Assembly: GCF_011047135.1 (NCBI RefSeq)
Contig: NZ_CP049255.1
Coordinates: forward strand, 930,001 to 994,000
DNA: 64,000 bases
Direction: 5' to 3'
Source: Microbacterium endophyticum
GTDB taxonomy: Bacteria; Actinomycetota; Actinomycetes; Actinomycetales; Microbacteriaceae
Shown in pieces: positions 1-7,871 of this stretch (position 1 is its first letter; every line of letters starts with the position of its first letter). Position numbers and translations under genes: made by a program. Under the pieces are notes generated by a model. The model was not told the DNA's origin and ran no database searches. It saw nothing but the letters and a program-made list of their open reading frames with translations.

Positions 1-76
1 TAAGAACCATACTTGCCGGTTCATACAGTCGTAGACTCGGCGCCATGCTCGTCCTGCTCGCAGCTAGACAAAATTC

Positions 77-1483
77 GTGGATGCGAATGGGTGGCTTCTA
101 GCTGTGGCATCCGATGCATTTCTCCCCGCAATCTTGAGTGCGCTCGGCGAAGATGCAGCGCTCGCATCGCGTGTCAGCGACCAGCGCGAAGCTGTGCCGC
201 TGACATCGCCTCTCGCGATCGGCGCGCTCGCTCACGACGCCGTCGCGACCGCGACTCTGATGGCGCTCGCTCTCGGCGAGAGCAAGAGCTCAGACGCCGT
301 GCTGTCACCCCGCCGCATCGCCGCCTGCTACCGAAGCGACCAGCTGTTTCGGTTGCGGGGTGAGCCACCTGCCGCGTGGGCGTCGCTTTCCGGCTTCTTC
401 GAGACGGCCGATGGATGGGTACGAACCCACTCGAACTATCCCCACCATGCCGAGGCTCTCTGCCGCATGCTGAATCTCGACGGCGACGCGACACCCGGTG
501 ACATCGCTCGAGCGGTGGCTACATGGAATTCGGTCGACCTCGAAACCCGAGCCGCAGAAACCGGTGCGATCGTCGGCGCGTATCGCAACGCCGAATCCTG
601 GGCAGACGAGCAGCAGGCAAGAGCCGTCGCTGCGACTGCGCTCATCGAGGTGAAAATCGACACCATGGCTGGCGACGCGCGACCGGCCACGGCTGAGCTT
701 CCGGCACCGCTTCGGGGCATCAGGGTGATCGACCTCACGCGCGTCATCGCGGGGCCCGTTGCTACACGCACCCTCGCGCTCCTCGGCGCCGATGTCCTCC
801 GTATCGATAATCCGCGCCGACCCGAAATTTCCTGGCAACACCTCGATACCGGGCAGGGAAAACGCTCGGCTCTCCTCGACTTCGATCGTGCTACGAGCAG
901 CGATCTCGGCACCTTTCACGAACTCCTCGCCCGTGCCGATGTGCTCATCACCGGCTACCGGCCGGGGGCCCTATCGCGTTTCGGACTCGATGACGATGAG
1001 CTTTCAGTGAGGCATCCAGGACTCATCCGCGGGTACGTCAGCGCCTGGGGAACCACCGGCCCCTGGGCACACCGACGCGGTTTCGACAGCATCGTGCAGG
1101 CTGTCTCGGGAATCGCCGCGATCAGCTCGCCCGATGGCATCCGTCCCGGCGCTCTACCCGCTCAAGCGCTCGACCACACAGCGGGTTACCTTCTTGCCGC
1201 AGGGGTGCTGTCGGCGCTCCGACGACGCGTCGCTTCGAGAGCCGGAACCAGCGTCACCGTAAGCCTCGCACGCATCGCACAAGAACTCATCGGCGCCGGC
1301 GTCGTGGCACACACGGGCGGCTCCGAGAGTGCTGTGTCGCTGAACGATCAGACGGTACCCGCGCAGACGAGATCCGGGGACATGGTGTGCGCGGCATCCG
1401 TTTTCACCCACCCAGAGCTCCCGGATCGATACCCAACAGTGGGCCGCGCCTGGGGCACCGACGCCGCGCGGTGGGAGCGCTAG
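77..1483 (+). CDS. CaiB/BaiF-type (class III) CoA-transferase
   Basis: Predicted cytoplasmic enzyme that moves CoA between carboxylic acids; the substrate cannot be told from sequence. It is 468 residues from a GTG start. The segment that normally opens this family (PLRGIRVIDLTRVIAGP, then LLGADVLRID) begins only near residue 212, followed by GQGKRSALLDF, GYRPGALSRFG and SAWGTTGPWAHRRGFD. The first 200 residues instead resemble the C-terminal portion of family members (HSNYPHHAEALCRML), so the chain looks rearranged relative to a typical ~400-residue CaiB protein. Its TAG stop is shared on the opposite strand with the stop of the DoxX gene. Family assignment is firm; function is not. Confidence 0.85.
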   Translation: MDANGWLLAVASDAFLPAILSALGEDAALASRVSDQREAVPLTSPLAIGALAHDAVATATLMALALGESKSSDAVLSPRRIAACYRSDQLFRLRGEPPAAWASLSGFFETADGWVRTHSNYPHHAEALCRMLNLDGDATPGDIARAVATWNSVDLETRAAETGAIVGAYRNAESWADEQQARAVAATALIEVKIDTMAGDARPATAELPAPLRGIRVIDLTRVIAGPVATRTLALLGADVLRIDNPRRPEISWQHLDTGQGKRSALLDFDRATSSDLGTFHELLARADVLITGYRPGALSRFGLDDDELSVRHPGLIRGYVSAWGTTGPWAHRRGFDSIVQAVSGIAAISSPDGIRPGALPAQALDHTAGYLLAAGVLSALRRRVASRAGTSVTVSLARIAQELIGAGVVAHTGGSESAVSLNDQTVPAQTRSGDMVCAASVFTHPELPDRYPTVGRAWGTDAARWER

Positions 1484-1863
1484 CTCGCGATCACCATAAA
1501 GCCGAGCACGGCGCTGATAATGCTGAGTATCGCGAGCACGATCGTGGGAACAAACGGCTCGTCGAGACGCATGTGCACGATGATCCCTCCCACCATGAGT
1601 ACGGCGAGGGCGGCCGCCGCAATCGGCGTCAGAACGGGTGCGATGTTCGTCAACAACGGCAGAATCAACCCCAGTGCACCAATCACCTCCGCGGCTCCGA
1701 TGAGTTTCACGGCCCCCGCGGGAAACCCGTTGACCCAGGTCATACCGATGCTCTGTAGTGCAGGCTTCGACCGCAGAACTTTGACACCGCCGGCGCCAAG
1801 AAAAGCGAGTGCGAGCAGCGCATTGATGATCCACACGGCAACGATCACAGGGGTTCCTCTCAT
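1480..1863 (-). CDS. DoxX family membrane protein
   Basis: Small integral membrane protein with about four hydrophobic helices, starting VIVAVWIINALLALAF and containing GGVKVL and the VKLIGAAEVIGALGLILP stretch typical of DoxX/DUF4870-like proteins. Its biochemical role is unknown; family members are linked to redox or thiol homeostasis. The ATG at 1863 gives 127 residues beginning directly before the first helix. An in-frame TTG at 1929 would add 22 charged residues and is less likely. No clear ribosome binding site decides between them. The stop codon overlaps that of the convergent CoA-transferase gene in a CTAG palindrome. Confidence 0.8.
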   Translation of the reverse strand: MRGTPVIVAVWIINALLALAFLGAGGVKVLRSKPALQSIGMTWVNGFPAGAVKLIGAAEVIGALGLILPLLTNIAPVLTPIAAAALAVLMVGGIIVHMRLDEPFVPTIVLAILSIISAVLGFMVIAS

Positions 1864-2010
1864 ACGAACGAAACGCCAGCTTCGCACATCTCCTGCAGGC
1901 CACGTGACACATGATCGCCTCACACGCAACCCTCCCGGCGTGCGCGGTGCTGCCTGAAAAGCTTGGTTCTCCTGGCACTTGACGCCAGCACCACGACAGA
2001 GGAGATCACG

Positions 2011-2472
2011 ATGTCAGACGATCAGAAGACTCTCGCAAAGCTCATCGACGGATTCCGCTTCGCCATGCTCACGAGCATCCAGGCCGACGGCGCGCTGGTT
2101 GCCCACCCACTCACTGTGCAAGAGAGCGAATTCGACGGCGACCTGTGGTTCATCGTTGCAAAAGACTCACCCGTCGCATCCCACCTTCACATCAACTCGC
2201 ACGTTGGCGTATCGATGAGCTCCAAAGACACCTGGGTGTCGCTCACCGGCTCGGCAACTCTCGTTGACGACGAAACGAAGTTGAAGGAGCTGTGGAGCTC
2301 TTCTACGGAAGCCTGGTTCCCCGAAGGCCCAGAAGACCCGAACATCACCCTCCTGAAGTTCGATGCTGAAGGCGCCGAGTACTGGACGAGCGACGGCAGC
2401 TCGATCGTTCGTGCGGCCAAGCTTCTTTCTGGAAACCGGCCCGCGGGCACTAACGAAAAGGTTGATCTCTAA
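2011..2472 (+). CDS. Pyridoxamine 5'-phosphate oxidase-like (general stress 26-type) flavin-binding protein
   Basis: Predicted 153-residue split-barrel protein of the PNPOx-like family, often binding FMN or F420 and annotated as general stress protein. Visible features are the N-terminal IDGFRFAMLTSIQADGALVAHPLT strand pair (two halves, residues about 9-32), DLWFIVAKDSPVASHL, and a C-terminal WFPEGPEDPNITLLKFD segment that is characteristic of the stress-protein subgroup. ATG at 2011 is chosen because GAGGAGA lies 6 bases upstream; a longer in-frame reading from 1963 lacks a binding site. Monocistronic, convergent with the next minus-strand gene. Confidence 0.88.
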   Translation: MSDDQKTLAKLIDGFRFAMLTSIQADGALVAHPLTVQESEFDGDLWFIVAKDSPVASHLHINSHVGVSMSSKDTWVSLTGSATLVDDETKLKELWSSSTEAWFPEGPEDPNITLLKFDAEGAEYWTSDGSSIVRAAKLLSGNRPAGTNEKVDL

Positions 2473-2475
2473 CCT

Positions 2476-2880
2476 TCAGCTCTGTACGTCGACGCCCAAC
2501 GCACGGGCGAAGTCGACGGCGAGAACGTCGACCTGACGCGAACTCATCGTTGCTCCGCGCAGAGCAGTCGGATCAAGGTAGCTTGAGGCATCCAAACCGC
2601 GCAGGTCGACGCTCTCGATGCGCCAGAGCCGGTTATCCACATCATCGGCGCGGCAGCCCTCGAATGCGGCGCGCTTAACACGCGCTTGCGGCATGTCGAG
2701 TGTCCCGATGATGCAATCGACGATCAGAAGATCGGATGCTGTCGACCCGGCGATCGTCAAATAGTCGATGCGGATCCCGCGCAGTTCGACGCTGTCGATG
2801 TCGCTGTCCGAAAGGTCAAGGGTGCCGACCCGACCTCCCACGATGCGCACATTCCGCCAACGCCCGGTACGTGCTGTCAT
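2476..2880 (-). CDS. Pentapeptide-repeat-like protein, main fragment
   Basis: A 134-residue product with repeated short hydrophobic/acidic units (VGTLDLSDSDIDSVELRG, IGTLDMPQARVKRAAFEG, SVDLRGLDA) that fit a right-handed beta-helix of the pentapeptide-repeat type, ending in STRAND-to-helix text RGATMSSRQVDVLAVDFA. The ATG at 2880 overlaps by ATGA the end of a 31-codon reading frame in the -1 register (see next entry) which reads like the missing N-terminus. Either the gene is broken by a one-base shift or the two frames are translationally coupled. Function unknown. Confidence 0.6.
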   Translation of the reverse strand: MTARTGRWRNVRIVGGRVGTLDLSDSDIDSVELRGIRIDYLTIAGSTASDLLIVDCIIGTLDMPQARVKRAAFEGCRADDVDNRLWRIESVDLRGLDASSYLDPTALRGATMSSRQVDVLAVDFARALGVDVQS

Positions 2881-2972
2881 TTCGATCGCGCGGCTAGCAC
2901 CCCGATGCCGAGCTCATCGGGCAGATCGGGTGCACTCACGCGAGGAGGCAGAGGGCGTTTGAGTTTTGCCAC
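2877..2972 (-). pseudogene. Probable N-terminal part of the pentapeptide-like gene in a shifted frame
   Basis: Reading from a GTG at 2972 gives 31 residues starting MAKLKRPLPPRV and ending GIGVLAARSK before TGA. The composition (basic, Pro-rich, then an Asp/Leu-rich segment) is what one expects ahead of the repeats in the downstream frame, and the TGA overlaps the downstream ATG. No good ribosome binding site is visible. Treated as the detached N-terminus of the 2476-2880 gene; a real short coupled gene is the alternative. Confidence 0.5.
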
Positions 2973-3003
2973 GCGATAACGCTACGCGAGCTAAGGTGTG
3001 TGC

Positions 3004-3522
3004 GTGACCGCCGAATCTCTGCTCCGAAAACTCGACAAGATCGCTGGCGGCAGCATGGCTGATCACCGCGTCGCGCCATCGGACGATCCGCGCGTCGCGC
3101 GTGCTTTCCGAGTCATCACATGGATGCTCATCGCCTGCTTTCTTCTCGGCATCGGAACTGTCATCGCCTCGGTCGTCTTGACGGTCAACGGCGACGATGT
3201 GGGATTCGCCGTCTGGATGCGATGTCTCGTCGTTCTCGGCATCACGACGACGCTCTTCTACTTTTTGTGGCGTGCGCGCCTCGGCTGGTACTGGGCGATC
3301 CGTCGCCTCCAGCTGTTCAGCCGCATTTTCCCGATCATCGCTCTCGTGTTAGCTGCTATCCCCGGTCTTTACCCCCTGTGGGTCACGACCGAACAGATCA
3401 TCTTCGCGATCTTGCTGATCGGAATCTCTGACTACCTTCAGAGCGACTATCTTCGCGCCGCGTACCCCAAGCCTGCGCGAAAGCCGAGTTCAGGCCGGAA
3501 GGTCGATAGCGAAGGTCGTTAA
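3004..3522 (+). CDS. Small membrane protein of unknown function
   Basis: 172-residue protein with about four predicted transmembrane helices (residues roughly 35-60, 68-88, 105-125 and 130-150 by hydrophobicity) and a basic, Pro-rich tail ending KPSSGRKVDSEGR. A conserved-looking amphipathic part FLWRARLGWYWAIRRLQLFSR lies between helices 2 and 3. GTG at 3004 is preferred because AAGG stands 7 bases upstream; GTG at 2998 is possible. The 3' end overlaps the convergent histidine kinase gene by 33 bases. No family recognised. Confidence 0.7.
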   Translation: MTAESLLRKLDKIAGGSMADHRVAPSDDPRVARAFRVITWMLIACFLLGIGTVIASVVLTVNGDDVGFAVWMRCLVVLGITTTLFYFLWRARLGWYWAIRRLQLFSRIFPIIALVLAAIPGLYPLWVTTEQIIFAILLIGISDYLQSDYLRAAYPKPARKPSSGRKVDSEGR

Positions 3523-5127
3523 ACCCTCGTCACCACGGTCGACATCGCTGTTGATCAGTACTCGACCGTCGTGGGCCGCGACCGCATTCTTCACGAAGGT
3601 CAGGCCGATACCGAATCCTTGGATTGCGCGTCGACGTGCGTCGTCTGTGCGGTAGAAGCGATCGAATATGAGCCCCTGCTCTCCGCGCCCGAGGCCGGGG
3701 CCCAGATTGGTCACAGAAATTCTGACTCGGTCGCCGCGAAGTTCCTGTGCGACCGTTATCGCGGAATGCTCGCGACCGAACTTGATCGCATTGACCAGCA
3801 GCTCGCTGACAACCTGGCGAATTCTGCGTCCATCGATCCGAGCGTCGAGGTCGCGGTTCCCCACCCGCTCAAGCGTGATGCCTCGTGCTGCCGCGCGCTC
3901 TCGCACTGATTCGACAGCAAGCTCAATCACGCGATCCACGTCGGTTGTCAAAATCTGCAGCGGGTCTTCTCTGTCAGCCGCGGCCAACAGCTCGCCGATG
4001 CGATCCATCAGGTCTTGCGATTTGCGACTCACGACGGCCAGATACTCGTGGACCTTTTTTTCACGCGGGTCCACAGCGTCATCGATGAGGTCGAGAAAAC
4101 CCATGATGCTCGTCATCGGGGTACGCAGCTCGTGCGAAACAGTCTTGAGAAACTGCTCGCGTACGTCGATGGCAGTCGCAAGCTCGGTCACGTCGTACGC
4201 GACGATCACGGTGCCGAGCAATTCGCCATCTTCACGCAGCACTCGTCGAGTCGATGCGATGATCGCTGCCTGTTGATCGGGCGGCCCCAACCACTCCATG
4301 TGCTCGGCCATCTCTTCACCGCGCAGTGCGCGCGGAATGATCTGCTCATCGAACGGGATCGGCGTAACGCGATCAGCTGCCCGCACTTGCTCTCCGGCAT
4401 ACGGTGGGGTGTCGATCCGAAACCCCACAGCTTCCGTCATCTGCGACGCCAGGTTATTCGCCAGCGCCAGACGACCCCGGGAGTCGTAGAACGCGACGCC
4501 CGCGTTCACGGTGTTCAGGATGCTGCGCGCCAAAATCTGGTTGTCCAACGCTTCACGCAGGGCCGCCGCCTGCTTCTCGTTCGCGCGGTAGAGCTGTTCA
4601 CCACGACGGCTGAGCTGGCGGGCAGCCACCTGCACGACCCTGGCGACGACGATGATGATGATGGGCAGCGTAATGACATTGGCCCAAGCGAGTGCCGTCG
4701 CGGGCCACGCTTGGTTGTAGAAAAAAGTGAACGATGTGATGAACGCCGCGCCGAGCGCGGCTGTCCATACGGCGTACTTGAAAAAGCCGTACGCGAGCCA
4801 AAGAATGGGAAAGATCGCCAGCATCGCCGCTGCTGCCAAGACTGTGTACAGCTCTGCACGAAGAAAGCCGACAGCGATCATGTCGATGATCGGTAGCGGC
4901 AGCATCCACATCGGTTTAAACCGCTCCCACGGAATGAAAAACGCCGCGAGTGTTGTAGCGAACACCAGCACGTAGGCGGTGATGACCGGCCACGTTTCAT
5001 ATGCCTGCGGGTAGACAAGCGCGACCACGACGCCGACGAACAGCGCCCCCACGAAGAACGGAAACTGGCCACGAAGAAACACTCGGCGCCGCCCCGTCGG
5101 GGTCAACTCAAGCTCGAACATTGGCAT
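3490..5127 (-). CDS. Membrane-bound PAS sensor histidine kinase
   Basis: 545-residue sensor kinase. Order: about six transmembrane helices (residues 20-175), a PAS-type sensor with AGVAFYDSRGRLALANN (near 210-300), HisKA with SHELRTPMTS (phospho-acceptor His332) and an HATPase domain with N-box ELLVNAIKF and ATP-lid motif GFGIGL. The G1 box reads TNLGPG where Asp is normally first, so nucleotide binding may be altered. ATG at 5127 is chosen because GGGGAGAG precedes it at 7-base spacing; a longer form from 5163 lacks one. No response regulator gene adjoins it. Close in architecture to the kinases at 9867 and 23276. Confidence 0.88.
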   Translation of the reverse strand: MPMFELELTPTGRRRVFLRGQFPFFVGALFVGVVVALVYPQAYETWPVITAYVLVFATTLAAFFIPWERFKPMWMLPLPIIDMIAVGFLRAELYTVLAAAAMLAIFPILWLAYGFFKYAVWTAALGAAFITSFTFFYNQAWPATALAWANVITLPIIIIVVARVVQVAARQLSRRGEQLYRANEKQAAALREALDNQILARSILNTVNAGVAFYDSRGRLALANNLASQMTEAVGFRIDTPPYAGEQVRAADRVTPIPFDEQIIPRALRGEEMAEHMEWLGPPDQQAAIIASTRRVLREDGELLGTVIVAYDVTELATAIDVREQFLKTVSHELRTPMTSIMGFLDLIDDAVDPREKKVHEYLAVVSRKSQDLMDRIGELLAAADREDPLQILTTDVDRVIELAVESVRERAAARGITLERVGNRDLDARIDGRRIRQVVSELLVNAIKFGREHSAITVAQELRGDRVRISVTNLGPGLGRGEQGLIFDRFYRTDDARRRAIQGFGIGLTFVKNAVAAHDGRVLINSDVDRGDEGLTTFAIDLPA

Positions 5128-5236
5128 GAGACGACTCTCCCCCGGCACCTGTGAACACGGCACAACCCTGTGCCGATTCGAGCATATTGTCTCTTGTCGA
5201 CGGAAGGACGTTTATTGACCCATCGATCAAAAAAAG

Positions 5237-5794
5237 TTAGACAGCTGCGAGTGTTGCCAAGTGATGGAACCGCTGCTGCTGATAGACGAGCGGATGCGTT
5301 TCGTGATCAACGCTCATTGCGTGCACCTGCATGACGACGATCTGATGGTCGCCGGCGGGAGTCGTTGAGACGACCTCGCATTCGAGCCACATCGTCGAAC
5401 CGCCGATGAAGAGAGCGCCAGCATCCGTCGCTGTCACATCGAGCCCCGCGAAGCGGTCACCCCGACGAGATGCCAATTGCATGCACGCATCGGCATGTGT
5501 GCCGCCGAGCACGCTCACGCCAATCCGATCGGCCGTCGCGAGCACTGGCCAGGTTGCCGAAGAGTTCTGCACCGAAAACATGACCATGGCTGGGCTATAA
5601 GACACCCCTACCGAGAAAGAGGTGGCGACCATCCCGACCTTTTGGCCATTGATCGTCGCGCACAGTGCGGCAACTCCCGACGGAAATCGGCCGAATGCTC
5701 CTCGCACGTGTGCGGGCTCGTCGCTCACCGGGGTGAGCGAACGCAGCGGCGGCGTCTGAACTTCCGGCGGAAAAACTGTTGTTGTGGCGCTCAT
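5237..5794 (-). CDS. Flavin reductase-like (FMN-binding split barrel) protein
   Basis: 185-residue member of the flavin reductase/HpaC group, expected to reduce free FMN or FAD with NAD(P)H for a partner monooxygenase. Family features are FGRFPSGVAALCATINGQKVGMVA (two parts, residues 34-57), ATSFSVGVSYSPAMVMFSV, and the C-terminal DHQIVVMQVHAM with HPLVYQQQRFHHL. No monooxygenase is nearby, so the partner is unknown. About 270 bases separate its start from the divergent ZIP gene; that spacer shows no clear motif. Confidence 0.88.
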   Translation of the reverse strand: MSATTTVFPPEVQTPPLRSLTPVSDEPAHVRGAFGRFPSGVAALCATINGQKVGMVATSFSVGVSYSPAMVMFSVQNSSATWPVLATADRIGVSVLGGTHADACMQLASRRGDRFAGLDVTATDAGALFIGGSTMWLECEVVSTTPAGDHQIVVMQVHAMSVDHETHPLVYQQQRFHHLATLAAV

Positions 5795-6065
5795 TGTGGG
5801 CGTGCCCCTTCCGTGGTTCGCCGTCAGAAGACGGCACTGGAACCCAGCGGTCGAGACAAAAGCACACTGCAGAAATACGAGACTTCACAAGAGGCGCCTA
5901 CGCCGCGATGGTCGCCGGGCTGAGGATGCCCCCGAGGTTTTGTGTCTCGGATGGGGATGCAGCGGCTCACGCTGCCCCTCCAGTATGCCCCTCGTCTCGT
6001 TTCTCGACAGTGTCGCCGATGTAACCAGCCCGTTACGCGCCCCATACCTCGATATCGTGGGCAGC

Positions 6066-6806
6066 ATGGCACCCGTCTTTCTCGCCGCAATTGCCGGGCT
6101 CGCATCTGGACTGACTCTCGTCATCGGAGCCGCAGTCGCCTGGTTCGTCAACGTACCGCGTTGGCTCGTTGCAACGATCATGGCGTTCGGGGCGGGCGTT
6201 CTCATCTCGGCCCTGGCATTCGACCTCGTCGAAGAAGCCACGCAGACGGGCTCCTTCACCTCGGCCATGACCGGGTTCTTCACGGGCGCGATCGTTTATG
6301 TCGGGCTCGATCTTCTCCTAGAGAAGATCGGTTCTCGAAAAAAACGCGCGCGCAGCAAAACAGCTTCCTCGGGTACCGGGCTTGGCATCGCGCTGGGCTC
6401 GCTTCTCGACGGCGTACCCGAGACCGCAGTGCAGGGCCTTGGCCTCGCTGCTACCGGATCTCTGTCGCTCGCTGTCGTTGCCGCTGTCATCATCTCCAAC
6501 TTTCCCGAGGGACTCTCGAGCACCTCGGATATGAAGCAAAACGGGCGAAGCGCGAAGTACGTCTTCGGTATTTGGGGATCGATCGCGGTGATCTGCATGC
6601 TTTCAGCAGTCGGCGGCTTCGCCCTGCTCGGCGGCGCCTCGGAAAGCACCACGAGCTTTGTCACTGCCATCGCCGCTGGGGCAATTCTCGCGATGATCGC
6701 CGACACGATGCTCCCGGAAGCTTTCGCCGAGACCAAAGCTTTCACCGGTCTCATCGCCGTATGCGGCTTCTTCACTGGCTACGCGCTTCACGTCGTCGGA
6801 GGCTAG
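6066..6806 (+). CDS. ZIP-family metal permease
   Basis: Predicted inner-membrane transporter for zinc or a related divalent metal, 246 residues with about eight helices. Helices 4 and 5 carry the family's polar motifs in GIALGSLLDGVPETAVQG and VIISNFPEGLSS; the usual His of helix 4 is replaced (LLDGVPE), so metal selectivity may differ. The central cytoplasmic loop is basic (GSRKKRARSK), not His-rich. ATG at 6066 starts just before the first helix; an upstream in-frame ATG at 5985 would add 27 residues without support from a binding site. Confidence 0.82.
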   Translation: MAPVFLAAIAGLASGLTLVIGAAVAWFVNVPRWLVATIMAFGAGVLISALAFDLVEEATQTGSFTSAMTGFFTGAIVYVGLDLLLEKIGSRKKRARSKTASSGTGLGIALGSLLDGVPETAVQGLGLAATGSLSLAVVAAVIISNFPEGLSSTSDMKQNGRSAKYVFGIWGSIAVICMLSAVGGFALLGGASESTTSFVTAIAAGAILAMIADTMLPEAFAETKAFTGLIAVCGFFTGYALHVVGG

Positions 6807-6836
6807 TTTTCACGATAGGCGCGCGAGAATAGCACC

Positions 6837-7447
6837 ATGCCGATTCTCAACGAAGACATGTCGTTGTGCATCTCCCTGTCGGGGCGACCTTCCAACATCG
6901 GCACCCGCTTTCACAACTACCTGTACGAGGCACTCGGCCTCAACTTCGTTTACAAAGCCTTCACAACCCACGACATCGCAGCGGCTATCGCGGGCGTGCG
7001 AGGCCTTGGGAATCGCGGATGCTCCGTCTCGATGCCATTCAAAGAAGCCGTGATCGAGCTCGTCGATGAGATCGAACAGTCCGCCGCCGCGATCGAGTCG
7101 GTAAACACGATCGTGAATGACAACGGAGTTCTGACGGCGTCCAACACCGACTACGAGGCGGTAGCGAGCCTCCTGGCGGCCCACTCGGTCGACCCGTCCT
7201 TGCCCGTACTCGTGCGCGGCTCCGGTGGGATGGCAAAAGCTGTCGTCGCAGCTTTCCGCGGTGCCGGTTTCGATGACGTCACCGTCATCGCACGGAACAT
7301 AGAAAAAGGCAGCGCGGTCTGCCCATCATCACGGGCGCCGACGTGATCGCCCTCCAGGCCGCGCGCCAGTTCGAGCGCTACACGGGCGTATCGCTCACGG
7401 CCGAGCAGGTGGCCGAGGCATCCGCGTTCTCACGCGCTACGCGATAA
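6837..7447 (+). pseudogene. Shikimate dehydrogenase-like gene with internal deletion and frameshift
   Basis: The intact part (residues 1-158) matches the AroE-like family: substrate domain SLSGRPSNIGTRFHNYLYE, the lysine-containing SVSMPFKEAVIE, VNTIVND, and the NADP-domain start LVRGSGGMAKAVVAAF. After VIARNIEKGSA the frame runs to a TGA. A frame shifted by two bases at about 7313 resumes the family C-terminus (RGLPIITGADVIALQA, then FERYTGV and ASAFSRATR) to a TAA at 7445-7447. Roughly 70-90 residues normally between these points, including much of the cofactor domain, are absent. The gene is therefore most probably non-functional. Its end overlaps the convergent response regulator gene. 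Confidence 0.85.
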
Positions 7448-7799
7448 GAGATTCGACGCGGCCGACAAGCGCTCGCGGTGAAAACGGCTTCGTCACGTAA
7501 TCGTCGGCACCGGCAGCGAACGCCTGTTCCCGGTCTGTCGCTGCGGCGCGGGCGCTCAGCATCAGAATCTTCGTGCGAACGAACTCATCGTGAGCCCGAA
7601 GTTCACGGCACACGTCGATCCCGTTCTTGTTCGGCATCATCCAATCGAGCACGATCAGATCGGGAGTGTGTGCGTACGCCGCGGCGATTCCCAGCACTCC
7701 ATCGGCAGCCGTCACCACTCCGTGGCCGGATTTCTCCAGCCGTAACCGCAGCAAATGAGCAACATCGACGTCGTCTTCAACGACAAGGATCGCCGCCAT
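7437..7799 (-). CDS. Stand-alone CheY-like response regulator receiver
   Basis: 120 residues forming a single receiver domain with no output domain. Acidic pocket E8-D9-D10, phospho-acceptor Asp52 in VLDWMMPNKNG, Ser82 and Lys104 in VTKPF are all present, so it should be phosphorylatable. It is divergent from the MASE1 histidine kinase gene that begins 73 bases away, the most likely partner by position. Output presumably by protein-protein contact or phospho-relay. Confidence 0.9.
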   Translation of the reverse strand: MAAILVVEDDVDVAHLLRLRLEKSGHGVVTAADGVLGIAAAYAHTPDLIVLDWMMPNKNGIDVCRELRAHDEFVRTKILMLSARAAATDREQAFAAGADDYVTKPFSPRALVGRVESLIA

Positions 7800-7871
7800 C
7801 TTGCTCCCTAAAAGCTGAATTACTGCACCGCGTACGCTTCATCTTTGCGCAAAAGCGCTTAAGTTCACATT

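Noticed and set aside
1..76. Possible end of an upstream gene at the left border (TAA at 1-3)
   Set aside because: No coding sequence lies before it in the window, so nothing supports it.
5784..6065. Long in-frame N-terminal extension of the ZIP permease
   Set aside because: The extra 94 residues are Arg-rich and unlike the family; they overlap the divergent flavin reductase start region.
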